35,866 nt of DNA from an uncultured Alphaproteobacteria bacterium (GTDB lineage Bacteria; Pseudomonadota; Alphaproteobacteria; Puniceispirillales; Puniceispirillaceae). A program made the translations under genes and the position numbers. The first letter of the stretch is position 1, and the number at the start of each line of letters is the position of its first letter. The stretch covers positions 1-35,866 of the forward strand of contig CAJYBL010000002.1 in the NCBI GenBank assembly GCA_913064995.1, in the 5' to 3' direction. This document shows positions 1 through 9,772 of the stretch, piece by piece. The notes under the pieces were generated by a model. That model saw only the letters and a program-made list of their open reading frames with translations. It did no database searches and was not told where the DNA came from.

Positions 1-55
1 TTTATTTTTTAATTCGGATTGCCTATTCAGACAAAATTGCTCAGAATAATGGTGC
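1..55. repeat. Direct repeat copy 1 (approx. 55 bp), matches 3353..3407 with 3 mismatches
   Basis: tttattttttaattcggattgcctattcagacaaaaTtgctcagaAtaatgGtgc versus 3353..3407 with C, C, T at the capitalised positions. Confidence 0.9.
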
Positions 56-268
56 ACTCGACAGGATGATGTTTCCTCCTACAGGCACTAAACAACAACT
101 TCATCCAAGCGTTTCTGACAGTCTAAGTGCCAGCAGTTGCAAGCCCTCCATCTAATTATACGACGAGGCGCCATTGCTGTAACAATAGGGGCGTCACTCG
201 CAGCTAGCCTTTTACCGAAATCACGTTATATCTGGCGACCTATCGGGTCAGAGAGACTTATCGGATTA

Positions 269-1540
269 TTATCTGGTTAGCAAAGACGGGAGCCAGGTGG
301 AGGCTTCAGGAATCAGGATCATCAAAATCCCATAAAGAATGCCAACACCGACAAAAAGTGGCACCTCGCGGAATGCCTTGGCCGGGTTTTCCTGAATGAC
401 GCTGGCGCTTGTGTAAATGCCGACACAGACCGGCGGGGTGATCATGCCGATCCCGGCAAAGGCGACGAACACCACATATAGGTGCAGCAGACTCTGGTTG
501 AAGGACAGGGTGATCGCGGCAAAGATCGGCACGGTGAGATAGAAAACCGGAACGATCTCGACAAAGGTGCCGAGCAGCAGGCAGATGATCGCCAGCGCCA
601 CCCAGAACAGCGCAAACGTCGCGCCCATATCGGTGAAATAACTGACGATCTGTTGCGGGATCTGGCTGTAGGTCAGGACCACGCTGAGGAAGGTAGCGGT
701 CGCAATGATGGCGAAAATGATCGCTGTGATCGTCGCCGTTTCTTTGAGCGCAAGACACAGCGATGCGAAGGTCAGTTCCCGGTAGATGAAAAATCCCATC
801 ACGATCGCCCAAACGCCAGCAACTGCTGCTGACTCAGATGGGGTCAGCAAGCCCGCATAAATGCCGCCAAGAATGATGGTCGGGGTAAATAATCCGGGCA
901 GCGCGCCAAGAAAACTGCGCCAGCGTTCCGCAGCCGAGGCCGGTTCTGGGTTGCGGATGTTGCGGCATTTGATCAGGACAACAATGACCATAAAGACGAG
1001 AAGGATCAGCCCCGGGATCACTCCGGCAGCAAAGGTCTGCGAGACCGGGACATTGGTGAGGGCGCTGAACAATATCGCGGCATTTGAGGGTGGAATCAGG
1101 GCTTCGAGAAGCGCGGCCGAGGCCGCCAGAACGATGACAAAGGGTCTAGGGTATCCCTGTTCGAGCATCTTTGGCATCATGATCGTGCCAACAGCCGTGA
1201 TGGCGGCCAGAATGGAGCCACAGAAAGCGGCAAAAAACCCCATGGCAATAACCATGGCAATGCCAAGACCGCCCGGCCAATGGCCGACAAGCGCCGTGGC
1301 AAAATCCACCAGGCGTTTGGCAGCCCCACCGCGGAGCATCACCATCCCGGCGAAAATGAACAAAGGCACGGCAACCAGAATGTGCTTTGTCATCGCGCCA
1401 AAGGAGACCTGAATCAAGGTTGACCAGGGTAGGCCAAGACCGAGGATGGCGGCAGCCGAGCTGCCGATACCAAATACCAAAAAGATCGGCACCGACATGA
1501 GCAACAGCAGGAGTGAAGAGAAGATTGCAAGCGCGTACAT
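269..1540 (-). CDS. dctM: TRAP transporter large permease (DctM-like)
   Basis: 423 aa, multi-TM, typical DctM motifs (VPLFIFAG, LLEALIPPSNAAILFSALT, GMITPPVCVGIYTSASV); adjacent to DctQ- and DctP-like ORFs. Confidence 0.95.
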   Translation of the reverse strand: MYALAIFSSLLLLLMSVPIFLVFGIGSSAAAILGLGLPWSTLIQVSFGAMTKHILVAVPLFIFAGMVMLRGGAAKRLVDFATALVGHWPGGLGIAMVIAMGFFAAFCGSILAAITAVGTIMMPKMLEQGYPRPFVIVLAASAALLEALIPPSNAAILFSALTNVPVSQTFAAGVIPGLILLVFMVIVVLIKCRNIRNPEPASAAERWRSFLGALPGLFTPTIILGGIYAGLLTPSESAAVAGVWAIVMGFFIYRELTFASLCLALKETATITAIIFAIIATATFLSVVLTYSQIPQQIVSYFTDMGATFALFWVALAIICLLLGTFVEIVPVFYLTVPIFAAITLSFNQSLLHLYVVFVAFAGIGMITPPVCVGIYTSASVIQENPAKAFREVPLFVGVGILYGILMILIPEASTWLPSLLTR

Positions 1541-1543
1541 GGG

Positions 1544-2101
1544 TTAAATCTTCTCCAGACTTTTGGTCGGGTTAGTCTGGACCGGATCATTGGGCGCTGG
1601 GCCAACCAGCGCCAAGAGTTCAACCAGAATCAGCTCCAGCGCGAATAAGATCATTATCCCAAAGCCGCAAGGAAAGGCCAGATACACCCACCAGACCGGG
1701 ATTTCAATTTCCAGCTCCATGACCTGCCCCAGCATGAAATAGAGGCTGGTGGCCTCAACCCCAGCTACAAGAAAGACGATGGATGACAGCAGGGCGATCA
1801 CCGCGATAATCAGTCTTAGGACCGATAATTGCCGTGGGGCCAGAAGATTGTTAAGAACATCCACCTTGATATGGGTGCCGGATTTCAACAACGGCCCCAG
1901 AAGCGGGAAGACAAGCCAGCTAGTGAGGATTGGTGGCAGTTCGATGAACCAATCATAGCCGGTGCCGGAGGCGTATCTGATCAGCGCGCTCAGGAACAGC
2001 GCAAGCACCATGTTGGCGACAATGAAAATCGCCAGCAGATAAATCGCTTTCTCAAGCCATTCATTCAGCTTGGACAAAGATGCAAGCGCGGCTTTCAACA
2101 C
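1544..2101 (-). CDS. dctQ: TRAP transporter small permease (DctQ-like)
   Basis: 185 aa, four hydrophobic segments, between DctM and DctP in the same orientation. Confidence 0.9.
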   Translation of the reverse strand: MLKAALASLSKLNEWLEKAIYLLAIFIVANMVLALFLSALIRYASGTGYDWFIELPPILTSWLVFPLLGPLLKSGTHIKVDVLNNLLAPRQLSVLRLIIAVIALLSSIVFLVAGVEATSLYFMLGQVMELEIEIPVWWVYLAFPCGFGIMILFALELILVELLALVGPAPNDPVQTNPTKSLEKI

Positions 2102-2137
2102 AGCGCCTGCCTCGTTGTTTTGAGTGCGGGATGCAAG

Positions 2138-3166
2138 CTAGTTGGCAGCATATTGCTGGGCCTTGACCAGCGTATCCTCATCGAACATGTCTGCCATTGC
2201 CGGCATCACCTCATCCTGCATCAATTTATTGAACTTTGCTTTCTCGGCACCGCTTAGTTCGGTGACAACGCCACCACGCTCAATAAATTTCTTCAAGGTA
2301 TCCTCACCCGCGCCCAGAATGTTATCAGTTGCAATCTGGCCAACTTCAGCGCCAACAGTCAAAACCAGCTCCCGCAAATCATCAGGCAAACTGCTCATCC
2401 AATCACGGTTGGCCATGATGTAAGCATCGGCAAAATACTGATAGGGCTTTTGACCATAGGTTAGATATTCCCACCAGCTGTAGGCTTCAATTGATCCCGG
2501 AGGGCTATTAATCGTGTCGATCATGCCGGTCTGAAGCGAGGTGTAGACCTCACCAGTTGGCAGTGAGACAGCGTTGGCACCAAGCGCCTTCCACATCGGA
2601 AGCTCACTTTTCAACAGGCGGCGGGCTTTCAGCCCCTTCATCACGTCAATGCCGGTCAATTCACGGGCGCTGCTGAAGGTCATCACCGGACCAACAGGGT
2701 TATACATGATCAGCTGCGATTTGCTCTTTCTGGTGATATCCCCCCAGATTTCCTGGCCCTTGTCCGAATTCAGGAAAAATCCACGCTGCTGTTCATAGGA
2801 GGCAAACAGACCGGGATAGGAGGCAACATTGAAATTCTTGTTGATCGGCGGAAAGCTGACAACCCCAACAACGCCGCCAAGCTCAACAGCGCCAGAGGTG
2901 ATGGCGCCAAGAACCTCTCTAATGCCGAAAAGCTGTTTGGAGGGATAATATTCGATCTTTAGCCGCCCACCAGACCTCTTTGTCACCTCATCGGCAAACA
3001 TCTGTGAATGGATCGAGCTTTGATGGGTTGGACTCCAATGTCCAGACATGCGCGCGACAATCTGGTCAGCAACGGCCTGAAATGAAGTGAGCGATATTGT
3101 CAGGGCAATGCCCCACGCAACGGGTTTGGTGACGCCACGCAAGGCGGCAGAAAGAAGTCTTCTCAT
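2138..3166 (-). CDS. dctP: TRAP transporter substrate-binding protein (DctP-like)
   Basis: 342 aa with N-terminal signal region; DctP-type sequence (GQEIWGDITRKSKSQLIMYNPVGPVMTFSSARELTG, QTGMIDTINSPPGSIEAYSWWEY). Confidence 0.92.
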   Translation of the reverse strand: MRRLLSAALRGVTKPVAWGIALTISLTSFQAVADQIVARMSGHWSPTHQSSIHSQMFADEVTKRSGGRLKIEYYPSKQLFGIREVLGAITSGAVELGGVVGVVSFPPINKNFNVASYPGLFASYEQQRGFFLNSDKGQEIWGDITRKSKSQLIMYNPVGPVMTFSSARELTGIDVMKGLKARRLLKSELPMWKALGANAVSLPTGEVYTSLQTGMIDTINSPPGSIEAYSWWEYLTYGQKPYQYFADAYIMANRDWMSSLPDDLRELVLTVGAEVGQIATDNILGAGEDTLKKFIERGGVVTELSGAEKAKFNKLMQDEVMPAMADMFDEDTLVKAQQYAAN

Positions 3167-3329
3167 TTATTCCTCCTTGTGATGCAGTCCCTTTATAATC
3201 CACATGAATCAGTGACTTGCATTTTACTATGCAGAAAATCAGTCAACCGACAGACTCTTGCTTTACCCAATTATTAGAATCGAAGTATGGGATTACCAAG
3301 AATTGATAACAAATATAATTTGCAAATAA

Positions 3330-3348
3330 ATACATTTGTATAATGTAT
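3330..3348. promoter_or_regulatory. Candidate operator: ATACATT-N5-AATGTAT inverted repeat in the dctP / S51-like intergenic region
   Basis: Perfect 7-5-7 dyad in the divergent intergenic region. Confidence 0.45.
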
Positions 3349-3352
3349 AGGT

Positions 3353-3407
3353 TTTATTTTTTAATTCGGATTGCCTATTCAGACAAAACTGCTCAGACTA
3401 ATGTTGC
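3353..3407. repeat. Direct repeat copy 2 (approx. 55 bp), matches 1..55
   Basis: See copy 1; located in the dctP upstream region. Confidence 0.9.
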
Positions 3408-3498
3408 TTGCAAAATGAAACAGTAACCAAAGCAAAAGGCGCACCGGAAGCCAAAGCTGCTGGATGACGAAGATCATAACCAGATTTTAGGGAATAAT

Positions 3499-4257
3499 AT
3501 GCGGGGGCTGGTTCAGATATTTGCTGTTGGCGGCGGAGGCTTTACCCATTCGCAAGATGGTGATCGCCGTGATATGCTGCTTGAGGATCGTCTGCTGGCG
3601 TTGGTTGGGCCGGTTGCCAAACTGAAAATCGGTTATATCGGCCACGCCAATAATGATCGGGCGGATCGTCTCAAGGCTTTTTATACGCGGTTTGAGGGCT
3701 GTGCGAGAACAACGCATTTGCCGATAACGGCAGATGCGGCGATGGCACAAGATTTTTTGCAGGATCTGGATATTCTTTATGTTGGCGGGGGAACAACAAC
3801 AGCAATGCTGTCACATTGGCGCAAATCAGGTATTGCCGATTTATTGTTGGCAGCGATACGCCGGGGGCTTGTTGCATCCGGGGTTAGTGCCGGAGCGATT
3901 TGCTGGTTTTCCGACTTGCTGTTGAAAACCGGAGAGGATTGTTTTGAACCCCAGTTTGAACAGCATAAGGGGCTTGGGCTTATTGCCGGAAGCGCGTGCC
4001 CGCATTTCAGCAGCGAGCCAGCCCGAAAGCAGGCCATTGAAGCGGCGATTGCCAGTCGGCAATTACAATCAGGAATAGCCATTGATGATGGTGTTGGCGT
4101 GCATATTATCAATGGTGTGGTTGCCGAGATTGTGCGCGCTCGCAGCAGCGGGTCGGCTTATCTGCTAGCACCAGATGGTGGCATGAATACCCATCAGCCG
4201 CTCACGCACGGTCACCGGCTTGGAATGGGGTCAGCAAATGGGGATGCAAGCATATGA
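3499..4257 (+). CDS. Peptidase S51 / PepE-like (class I glutamine amidotransferase-like) protein
   Basis: 252 aa; nucleophile elbow-like GVSAGAICW and LDILYVGGGTTTAML motifs typical of the S51/PepE fold. Confidence 0.75.
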   Translation: MRGLVQIFAVGGGGFTHSQDGDRRDMLLEDRLLALVGPVAKLKIGYIGHANNDRADRLKAFYTRFEGCARTTHLPITADAAMAQDFLQDLDILYVGGGTTTAMLSHWRKSGIADLLLAAIRRGLVASGVSAGAICWFSDLLLKTGEDCFEPQFEQHKGLGLIAGSACPHFSSEPARKQAIEAAIASRQLQSGIAIDDGVGVHIINGVVAEIVRARSSGSAYLLAPDGGMNTHQPLTHGHRLGMGSANGDASI

Positions 4258-5807
4258 GACGGGGTAAAGGGGTGGGTCGATCAAGAATGGGACGCAAAAG
4301 GCGGAATAAAAACGCTGCTGATAGCCCTGTCGAAAGCCTCGAGGGCAAGCGCATTATCGGTTTTGGGCGAGGCAATGGCCCGCTACATGACGCTGACATG
4401 GTCGCGGTTCATGAGGCGGCCTTGGCATTACTAGCAAATACCGGCCTTGCCGAAGCTTCGCCGATTGTTGTTGATCTTGTCGTGGCCGCTGGCGGCGGGC
4501 TTGATTCGCGTGGCCGGTTATTATTTTCACCGGATTTGGTGACGGCGGCGCTTGCTGGTTTGCGGCGCGATATCACGCTTTATGGGCGCGCCGGTGATAA
4601 TGACATGGCGCTGTCGTCAGGGGCGGTTCATGTTGGCACCGGTGGGGCATCACCATTGATCTTTGATGCGGGGCTTGGCAAATATCGCGAAACCAATCTT
4701 GTGGATCTTTATGATGCAGCGCGGCTTGTTGACCGGCTTGACCATGTTCATTTCTTCAGCCGTCCGGTTGTTGCTCGCGACATGCCGGATGCGCGTCATC
4801 TGGATGTGAATACTGCCTTTGCCTGTCTTGCTGGCACGGCGAAGCATGTTTTTACCAGCGCCTCGTCACCAGAATCGGTAAGGGATATTGCGACCATCTG
4901 CTATCAAATTGCCGGATCCGAAACGGCGTTTCGCGACAAGCCGTTCCTGTCGCTGAATGTTAACCATGTTGTGCCACCATTGCGGTTTGATCCAATTGCA
5001 CTCAATGTGATGGTCGAAGCAGTGCGCTTCGGCATTCCGGTGATGGTTAATTGCTTTGGCCAGCTTGGTGCCTCAAGCCCAGTCACAATTGCCGGCTGTG
5101 TGACGCAAACAATTGCCGAAACTCTTGCTGGAATGGTTATTGCCTGGCTGGTTAATCCCGAGGCGCGCGCCGTTTTTGGTCCACGACCGATGATTACCGA
5201 TTTGCGAACTGGCGGTATGGCGGGTGGCAGTGGTGAGCAGGCCTTACTGACCGCAGCCGCCATTCAGATGGCACGCTTTTACCAGCTTCCCTCATCAACA
5301 ATTGCCGGGGCGACCGATAGCAAAAGCCCCGACGCGCAAAGCGGCTATGAAAAATGTTTGAATGTCACACAGACGGTTCATGCAGGGGCCAATATCATCA
5401 CGCAGGCCTGCGGTGCGCAGGCTGGCCTTATGGGACTGTCGCTTGCGGCACTGGTTATTGATAATGACATGCTGGGAAGCATTCTGCGCGCCAGCGGCCC
5501 TGTTGCCGTATCGCCCGAAACGATTGCGCTGGAATCGATCGATCGGGTGGCGTGCGGTATTGGTCATTTTCTTGGCGAGCCAGAAACCTATGCGCGGATG
5601 CATTCAGATTTTCTATATCCGAAAACTGTCGATCGTCTAGGTATAGCGGCATGGGAGGAAGCAGGAAAACCTGACATGCGTGATAATGCGCATGATCAGG
5701 TTAGGACGATTCTTGAGGAGCATCACCCAACTTATATTGACGCTAAAAGCGAAATGATATTGCGCAAGGCGCTTCCTATTTTGCTGTCGCCAAAAGATCA
5801 AACCTAA
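4254..5807 (+). CDS. Trimethylamine methyltransferase (MttB/COG5598) family protein, non-pyrrolysine
   Basis: 517 aa with family-like motifs (VHVGTGGASP, TDSKSPDAQSGYEKCLNVTQTVHAGANIITQACG); no in-frame amber within the ORF; ATGA overlap with the upstream gene. Confidence 0.88.
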   Translation: MRRGKGVGRSRMGRKRRNKNAADSPVESLEGKRIIGFGRGNGPLHDADMVAVHEAALALLANTGLAEASPIVVDLVVAAGGGLDSRGRLLFSPDLVTAALAGLRRDITLYGRAGDNDMALSSGAVHVGTGGASPLIFDAGLGKYRETNLVDLYDAARLVDRLDHVHFFSRPVVARDMPDARHLDVNTAFACLAGTAKHVFTSASSPESVRDIATICYQIAGSETAFRDKPFLSLNVNHVVPPLRFDPIALNVMVEAVRFGIPVMVNCFGQLGASSPVTIAGCVTQTIAETLAGMVIAWLVNPEARAVFGPRPMITDLRTGGMAGGSGEQALLTAAAIQMARFYQLPSSTIAGATDSKSPDAQSGYEKCLNVTQTVHAGANIITQACGAQAGLMGLSLAALVIDNDMLGSILRASGPVAVSPETIALESIDRVACGIGHFLGEPETYARMHSDFLYPKTVDRLGIAAWEEAGKPDMRDNAHDQVRTILEEHHPTYIDAKSEMILRKALPILLSPKDQT

Positions 5808-6718
5808 GGCGCAGATTTGATAATAGGATCATTTTTAAAAGCTGTGATTATGATGTCTGCCAATTGTCTGGTTTCCTGCGTCATCATGTCAATGCCGCGG
5901 GTAATAATCGCAATGTTATATTGCATATTCTGCACAATCGGCCGGGTCATGACGCCGCCTGAAGCAACCGACATGCGCGCCGAAAACGGATCAACAATGG
6001 CCGGAACACCAGCCTCACGAACCAGCGCTGCACCAGCCAGAACATTGGCAACACTATAGCGCGCATTGCTCTGAAATTTTTCGGCGAGGCTGGCGTCCAT
6101 GCCTTGCATTTCAAGCGGGTAGACACTGCCAAATGTCACAAATTCTACCTGGCCAGCAACATCCCTTAAATCGATAGGGTCTTCTGATTTTGCCAGAATA
6201 TGGCCCTCAGGGATTAAGGCGACATAATTCACCATGGTCTGGTAAAGGATGTCCACACCAACATAAGGCGGCGACCGCGAGACAATGCCAAGGTCAAATT
6301 GCTGCAGCCGGATTGCGTCGACAATGGCCGGTGTATTATGCGTGTATATGATCGAATGGGTCGAATCATCCTGCCGGCGCATCTGGCCAAGAGCCCGTGG
6401 CAAGAGCGATGTCGAAAATGTTGGAATGACACCAATGGAAATCTTACCAACCGCCTTTTTGCGAATTGAGGCTGCCAGGTCATCAAGCCGCTCAATGTTG
6501 AGGAACGTGCTTTCAACCGCCAAATGAAAACGTCGCGCCTCAACAGTCGCGATAATGCCGCGCCCCTGACGAACAAAAAGGGCAAAACCAAGATTCAACT
6601 CAAGGTCGCGAATAAGCCGCGTGACACTTGGCTGAGAGACCAGCATTTGCTTTGCTGCACCAGTGATCGAACCAGTTTGCATAACAGCGTTAAAGGCCTT
6701 GAGTTGGCGAAAATTCAT
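5804..6718 (-). CDS. LysR-family transcriptional regulator
   Basis: N-terminal wHTH MNFRQLKAFNAVMQTGSITGAAKQMLVSQPSVTRLIRDLE; start chosen at the internal Met of ORF 5804..6766; divergent from the 6783 ORF. Confidence 0.93.
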   Translation of the reverse strand: MNFRQLKAFNAVMQTGSITGAAKQMLVSQPSVTRLIRDLELNLGFALFVRQGRGIIATVEARRFHLAVESTFLNIERLDDLAASIRKKAVGKISIGVIPTFSTSLLPRALGQMRRQDDSTHSIIYTHNTPAIVDAIRLQQFDLGIVSRSPPYVGVDILYQTMVNYVALIPEGHILAKSEDPIDLRDVAGQVEFVTFGSVYPLEMQGMDASLAEKFQSNARYSVANVLAGAALVREAGVPAIVDPFSARMSVASGGVMTRPIVQNMQYNIAIITRGIDMMTQETRQLADIIITAFKNDPIIKSAP

Positions 6719-6782
6719 TTTATCCCCTTTTGGCCAATCATACCTTTTTTCTATTAATTCATCCAATAATTATATTTGCCTA

Positions 6783-8012
6783 ATGATTAAGCCGACTGAT
6801 AGCGTTTGTGCATGGCATCGACTGGGGTGGGTATTGGGCAAACAACTATTTTCTGTAGCTGAGGCACGGCAAGTCGCAAAACGGCGTCTGCCGCGCATGA
6901 TGTTTGATTTTATCGATGGCGCATCGGGTGATGAATCATTACGTGATCTCAATTCGGCAATGATTGACCATGTCAGATTGATGCCCCGCGTTCTGATTGA
7001 TATTTCCGAGCGCGCAATGTCAACGTCTATTCTGGGACAAGAAACAGGTCTTCCTTTCGGAATCGCGCCAATGGGTATGTGCGCGCTGTCATGGCCGGGA
7101 GCTGATTTCAGTCTGGCGCGTGGAGCGGCAAAGCGGCGCATACCTTTATGTGTGTCAACAGCATCGTCAATGGCACTTGAACAGGTGATCAAGCTAGCCG
7201 AGGGTCATGCCTGGTTTCAGCTTTATGCTGATCAGTCAAACGGGTTTGTTGATGAATTGGTCGACCGCGCCATTGCCGCCAATTATAAAATGCTGATTCT
7301 GACCGTTGATGTGCCCATCCCTTCAGTGCGGACACGCGACAAACGCAACGGGTTTTCCTTTCCAATGAACTGGGGCGCGTCACAGATATGGGACTTTGCC
7401 AGCCACCCCAGATGGTCGCTTGAAACCGCGCTTCACGCGATCCGGCATCAAATGCCACAGCCAATGAACTATGCCACATCAAGCCAGAAGACAACCTTTG
7501 TGCGGAATGCCAGCCGAGCCGGTGCCGACTGGAATTTTCTTGTCACTTTGCGTGACCGCTGGCCGGGCAAGCTGGTGGTCAAAGGAGTACAGTCGGTTGA
7601 GGATGCTTTACGCATAAAGACAATCGGGGCTGATGCCATTTATGTGTCGAACCATGGTGGTCGCCAGCTTAATGCCGCGCCGGTGGCAATTGACTCGCTT
7701 GTCGAAATCCGCAATGCGGTTGGTGGCGCGTTTCCGTTGATTTTTGATGGCGGTATCCGCAATGGCGAACATGTCATCAAAGCGCTAGCTGCTGGGGCAG
7801 ATTTTGTCATGCTGGGTCGCAGTGTGATGTATGGTCTTGGTGCAGGCGGTGCGGCTGGTCTTGCGCAAATTCTGGATTTGATCGAGGCCGAAGCAAGTTC
7901 GGTGATGGGTTTGCTTGGATGCCGAAATGTTGCCGAACTGGGCGCTGCAAATTTAGCTGGAAATTATGAACCTTTGATGTTGCGAACAATGCTGGAAAGG
8001 GCTGCCGAATGA
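6783..8012 (+). CDS. FMN-dependent alpha-hydroxy-acid dehydrogenase (LldD/MdlB/glycolate oxidase family)
   Basis: FDFIDGASGDE, GIAPMGMCALSWPGAD, SNHGGRQLNAAPVAIDSL and FDGGIRNGEHVIKALAAGADFVMLGR motifs; start chosen downstream of the LysR overlap. Confidence 0.92.
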   Translation: MIKPTDSVCAWHRLGWVLGKQLFSVAEARQVAKRRLPRMMFDFIDGASGDESLRDLNSAMIDHVRLMPRVLIDISERAMSTSILGQETGLPFGIAPMGMCALSWPGADFSLARGAAKRRIPLCVSTASSMALEQVIKLAEGHAWFQLYADQSNGFVDELVDRAIAANYKMLILTVDVPIPSVRTRDKRNGFSFPMNWGASQIWDFASHPRWSLETALHAIRHQMPQPMNYATSSQKTTFVRNASRAGADWNFLVTLRDRWPGKLVVKGVQSVEDALRIKTIGADAIYVSNHGGRQLNAAPVAIDSLVEIRNAVGGAFPLIFDGGIRNGEHVIKALAAGADFVMLGRSVMYGLGAGGAAGLAQILDLIEAEASSVMGLLGCRNVAELGAANLAGNYEPLMLRTMLERAAE

Positions 8013-9751
8013 CGCCACCAAAAAAGATAAGGGGCGGCGCATTGCTTGCGCGTGCCTTGCAGGAAAAGGGCGTTGAACATGTGTTCACCCTGTCAGGCGG
8101 GTTTTGCAATCCTGCGCTTGAAGGGTTTATGGAATGCCAGATGAAGGTGATCAATTGCCCGCATGAACAGGTGGCTGGACATTTCGCCGATGGCCATACG
8201 CGGATCACGCGCAAACCTGCGGTTTGTCTTGTCGGACCAGAGGGGTTTGCGAATGCCGTGCCAGCAATGATGGAGGCTTGGGGCGAACGTTCACCGGTGA
8301 TTTTTGTCACTGGATCAAGCACGTTGAAACGTCAAGGTGCAGGCGGATTCAAAGAAATTGACGATGTTGCAATCGCCGCGCCGCTGACAAAATATAGCGC
8401 CACCATAACCGATGGCGAGCGCATCAATGAATTTGTTGACCGCGCCGTCAAGATTGCCACCAACGGCTATCCCGGGGCGGTTCATCTTAGCCTTCCTGTT
8501 GATATTATGTTTTCCCATTTTGCAGAAGATGCTGGCCGCGATGAACGGCCATTTGATCTGAGCATGCAACTGCCAGCGCGCGCTTGGCCAGAACCAGCAC
8601 GCCTTCAGCAACTGCTGCAAAAGCTCAACAATGCCAAACGGCCGGTTCTGATTGGCGGACATGGTGTTTGGTGGGCAAAGGCCGAGGCAAAACTTGAAGA
8701 GGCTGGCCGGCTGCTTGGCATTCCGGTGTTTAACATCCCCTATCATCAAAAACTGCTAGGCGAAGAATGCGAAGCCTATATGGGGCTTGCCGATATCCAT
8801 CAATATCATCCTTCCGCCGATGCGTTTCGTGACGCTGATCTGGTGCTGATGGTTGGTGGCCGACTTGATAATCAGATGAATTTTGGCAATCCACCATTAT
8901 TTCCATCAAGCGCCGAACTGGTATGTGTCAATGGATCGCACGAAGAAATAGAGTTTAACCGCGCGGCTGATTTTGCCTTATTATGTGATCCAGCTGCGTT
9001 TCTAGAAACCTTGGTCGCGCATCGGCAGAATCCCGATTTCCGCCTGCCCCGCGATTGGTATGATTTAAACCGGCAATGGCGTGCTGCATGGGTTGATAAG
9101 ATGCTTGCCGATCTTGATCATGAAACAGCGCAGCCAGCATTTGAGGGTCGGATTCACCCCTTGCAATTAGCACTTGATGTGCAGGGCGCGATGAGTGATG
9201 GCGACTGGCTGGTGATCGATGGTGGCAACACGCATTTCTGGTCGGAAATTGCGGTGAATATTGCCGGATTTCAGGGGAAAAAACTTGGTGGGATTTTGCA
9301 TCCAGGCACCTTTAGCCTTTTGGGGGTTGGTGTGTCGTTTGCGGTATCGGCAAAAAATGTTGATCCCAACCGCAATGTTGTGCTGATCAGCGGCGATGGT
9401 GCCTTTCTGTCAGGGGGGTTGTCGATTGAGGCTGCCTTTCAAGAAAATCGTCCCATCGTTGTCGTGATTGATAATAATGGCGGACTTGACTGTATTTCCC
9501 AGCAGCAGGAAAGGCTATTTGCCAGCGGCACGCATTATGCTACCGATTTCCGTGATATTCCGTTTCACGCGATGTTTGAGGGGCTTGGTGGGCATGGTGA
9601 ATTGGTCACAAGGCGCGAAGACATCATTCCGGCGGTGCAACGTGCCATGGCTACTGGCAAGACGGCTTGTGTAAATGTCAAAGTGAAGGGGGTTATCAGC
9701 CCGATTGTTTTGGCAACCACATCAAAACGCGACAAGGCGTCGATTGAATAA
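8009..9751 (+). CDS. Thiamine pyrophosphate-dependent enzyme (acetolactate synthase / benzoylformate decarboxylase-like)
   Basis: 580 aa; N-terminal VFTLSGG...EQVAGHFADGHTRITRKPAVCLVGPEGFANAVPAMMEAW and C-terminal TPP motif SGDGAFLSGGLSIEAAFQENRPIVVVIDNNGG; ATGA overlap with the preceding gene. Confidence 0.92.
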   Translation: MTPPKKIRGGALLARALQEKGVEHVFTLSGGFCNPALEGFMECQMKVINCPHEQVAGHFADGHTRITRKPAVCLVGPEGFANAVPAMMEAWGERSPVIFVTGSSTLKRQGAGGFKEIDDVAIAAPLTKYSATITDGERINEFVDRAVKIATNGYPGAVHLSLPVDIMFSHFAEDAGRDERPFDLSMQLPARAWPEPARLQQLLQKLNNAKRPVLIGGHGVWWAKAEAKLEEAGRLLGIPVFNIPYHQKLLGEECEAYMGLADIHQYHPSADAFRDADLVLMVGGRLDNQMNFGNPPLFPSSAELVCVNGSHEEIEFNRAADFALLCDPAAFLETLVAHRQNPDFRLPRDWYDLNRQWRAAWVDKMLADLDHETAQPAFEGRIHPLQLALDVQGAMSDGDWLVIDGGNTHFWSEIAVNIAGFQGKKLGGILHPGTFSLLGVGVSFAVSAKNVDPNRNVVLISGDGAFLSGGLSIEAAFQENRPIVVVIDNNGGLDCISQQQERLFASGTHYATDFRDIPFHAMFEGLGGHGELVTRREDIIPAVQRAMATGKTACVNVKVKGVISPIVLATTSKRDKASIE

Positions 9752-9772
9752 CCGTGAACAGGGGGCCAAACT

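Noticed and set aside
306-1412. Overlapping ORFs within dctM (306..812 -, 482..832 +, 861..1412 +)
   Set aside because: Low-complexity, Arg/His/Pro-rich shadow frames of a clear DctM gene. The same applies to most antisense ORFs across gyrB, recF, metZ and matB.
4254-5807. Pyrrolysine (amber readthrough) in the MttB-family gene
   Set aside because: The frame is fully open across 517 codons with no internal TAG, so this is a non-Pyl homologue.
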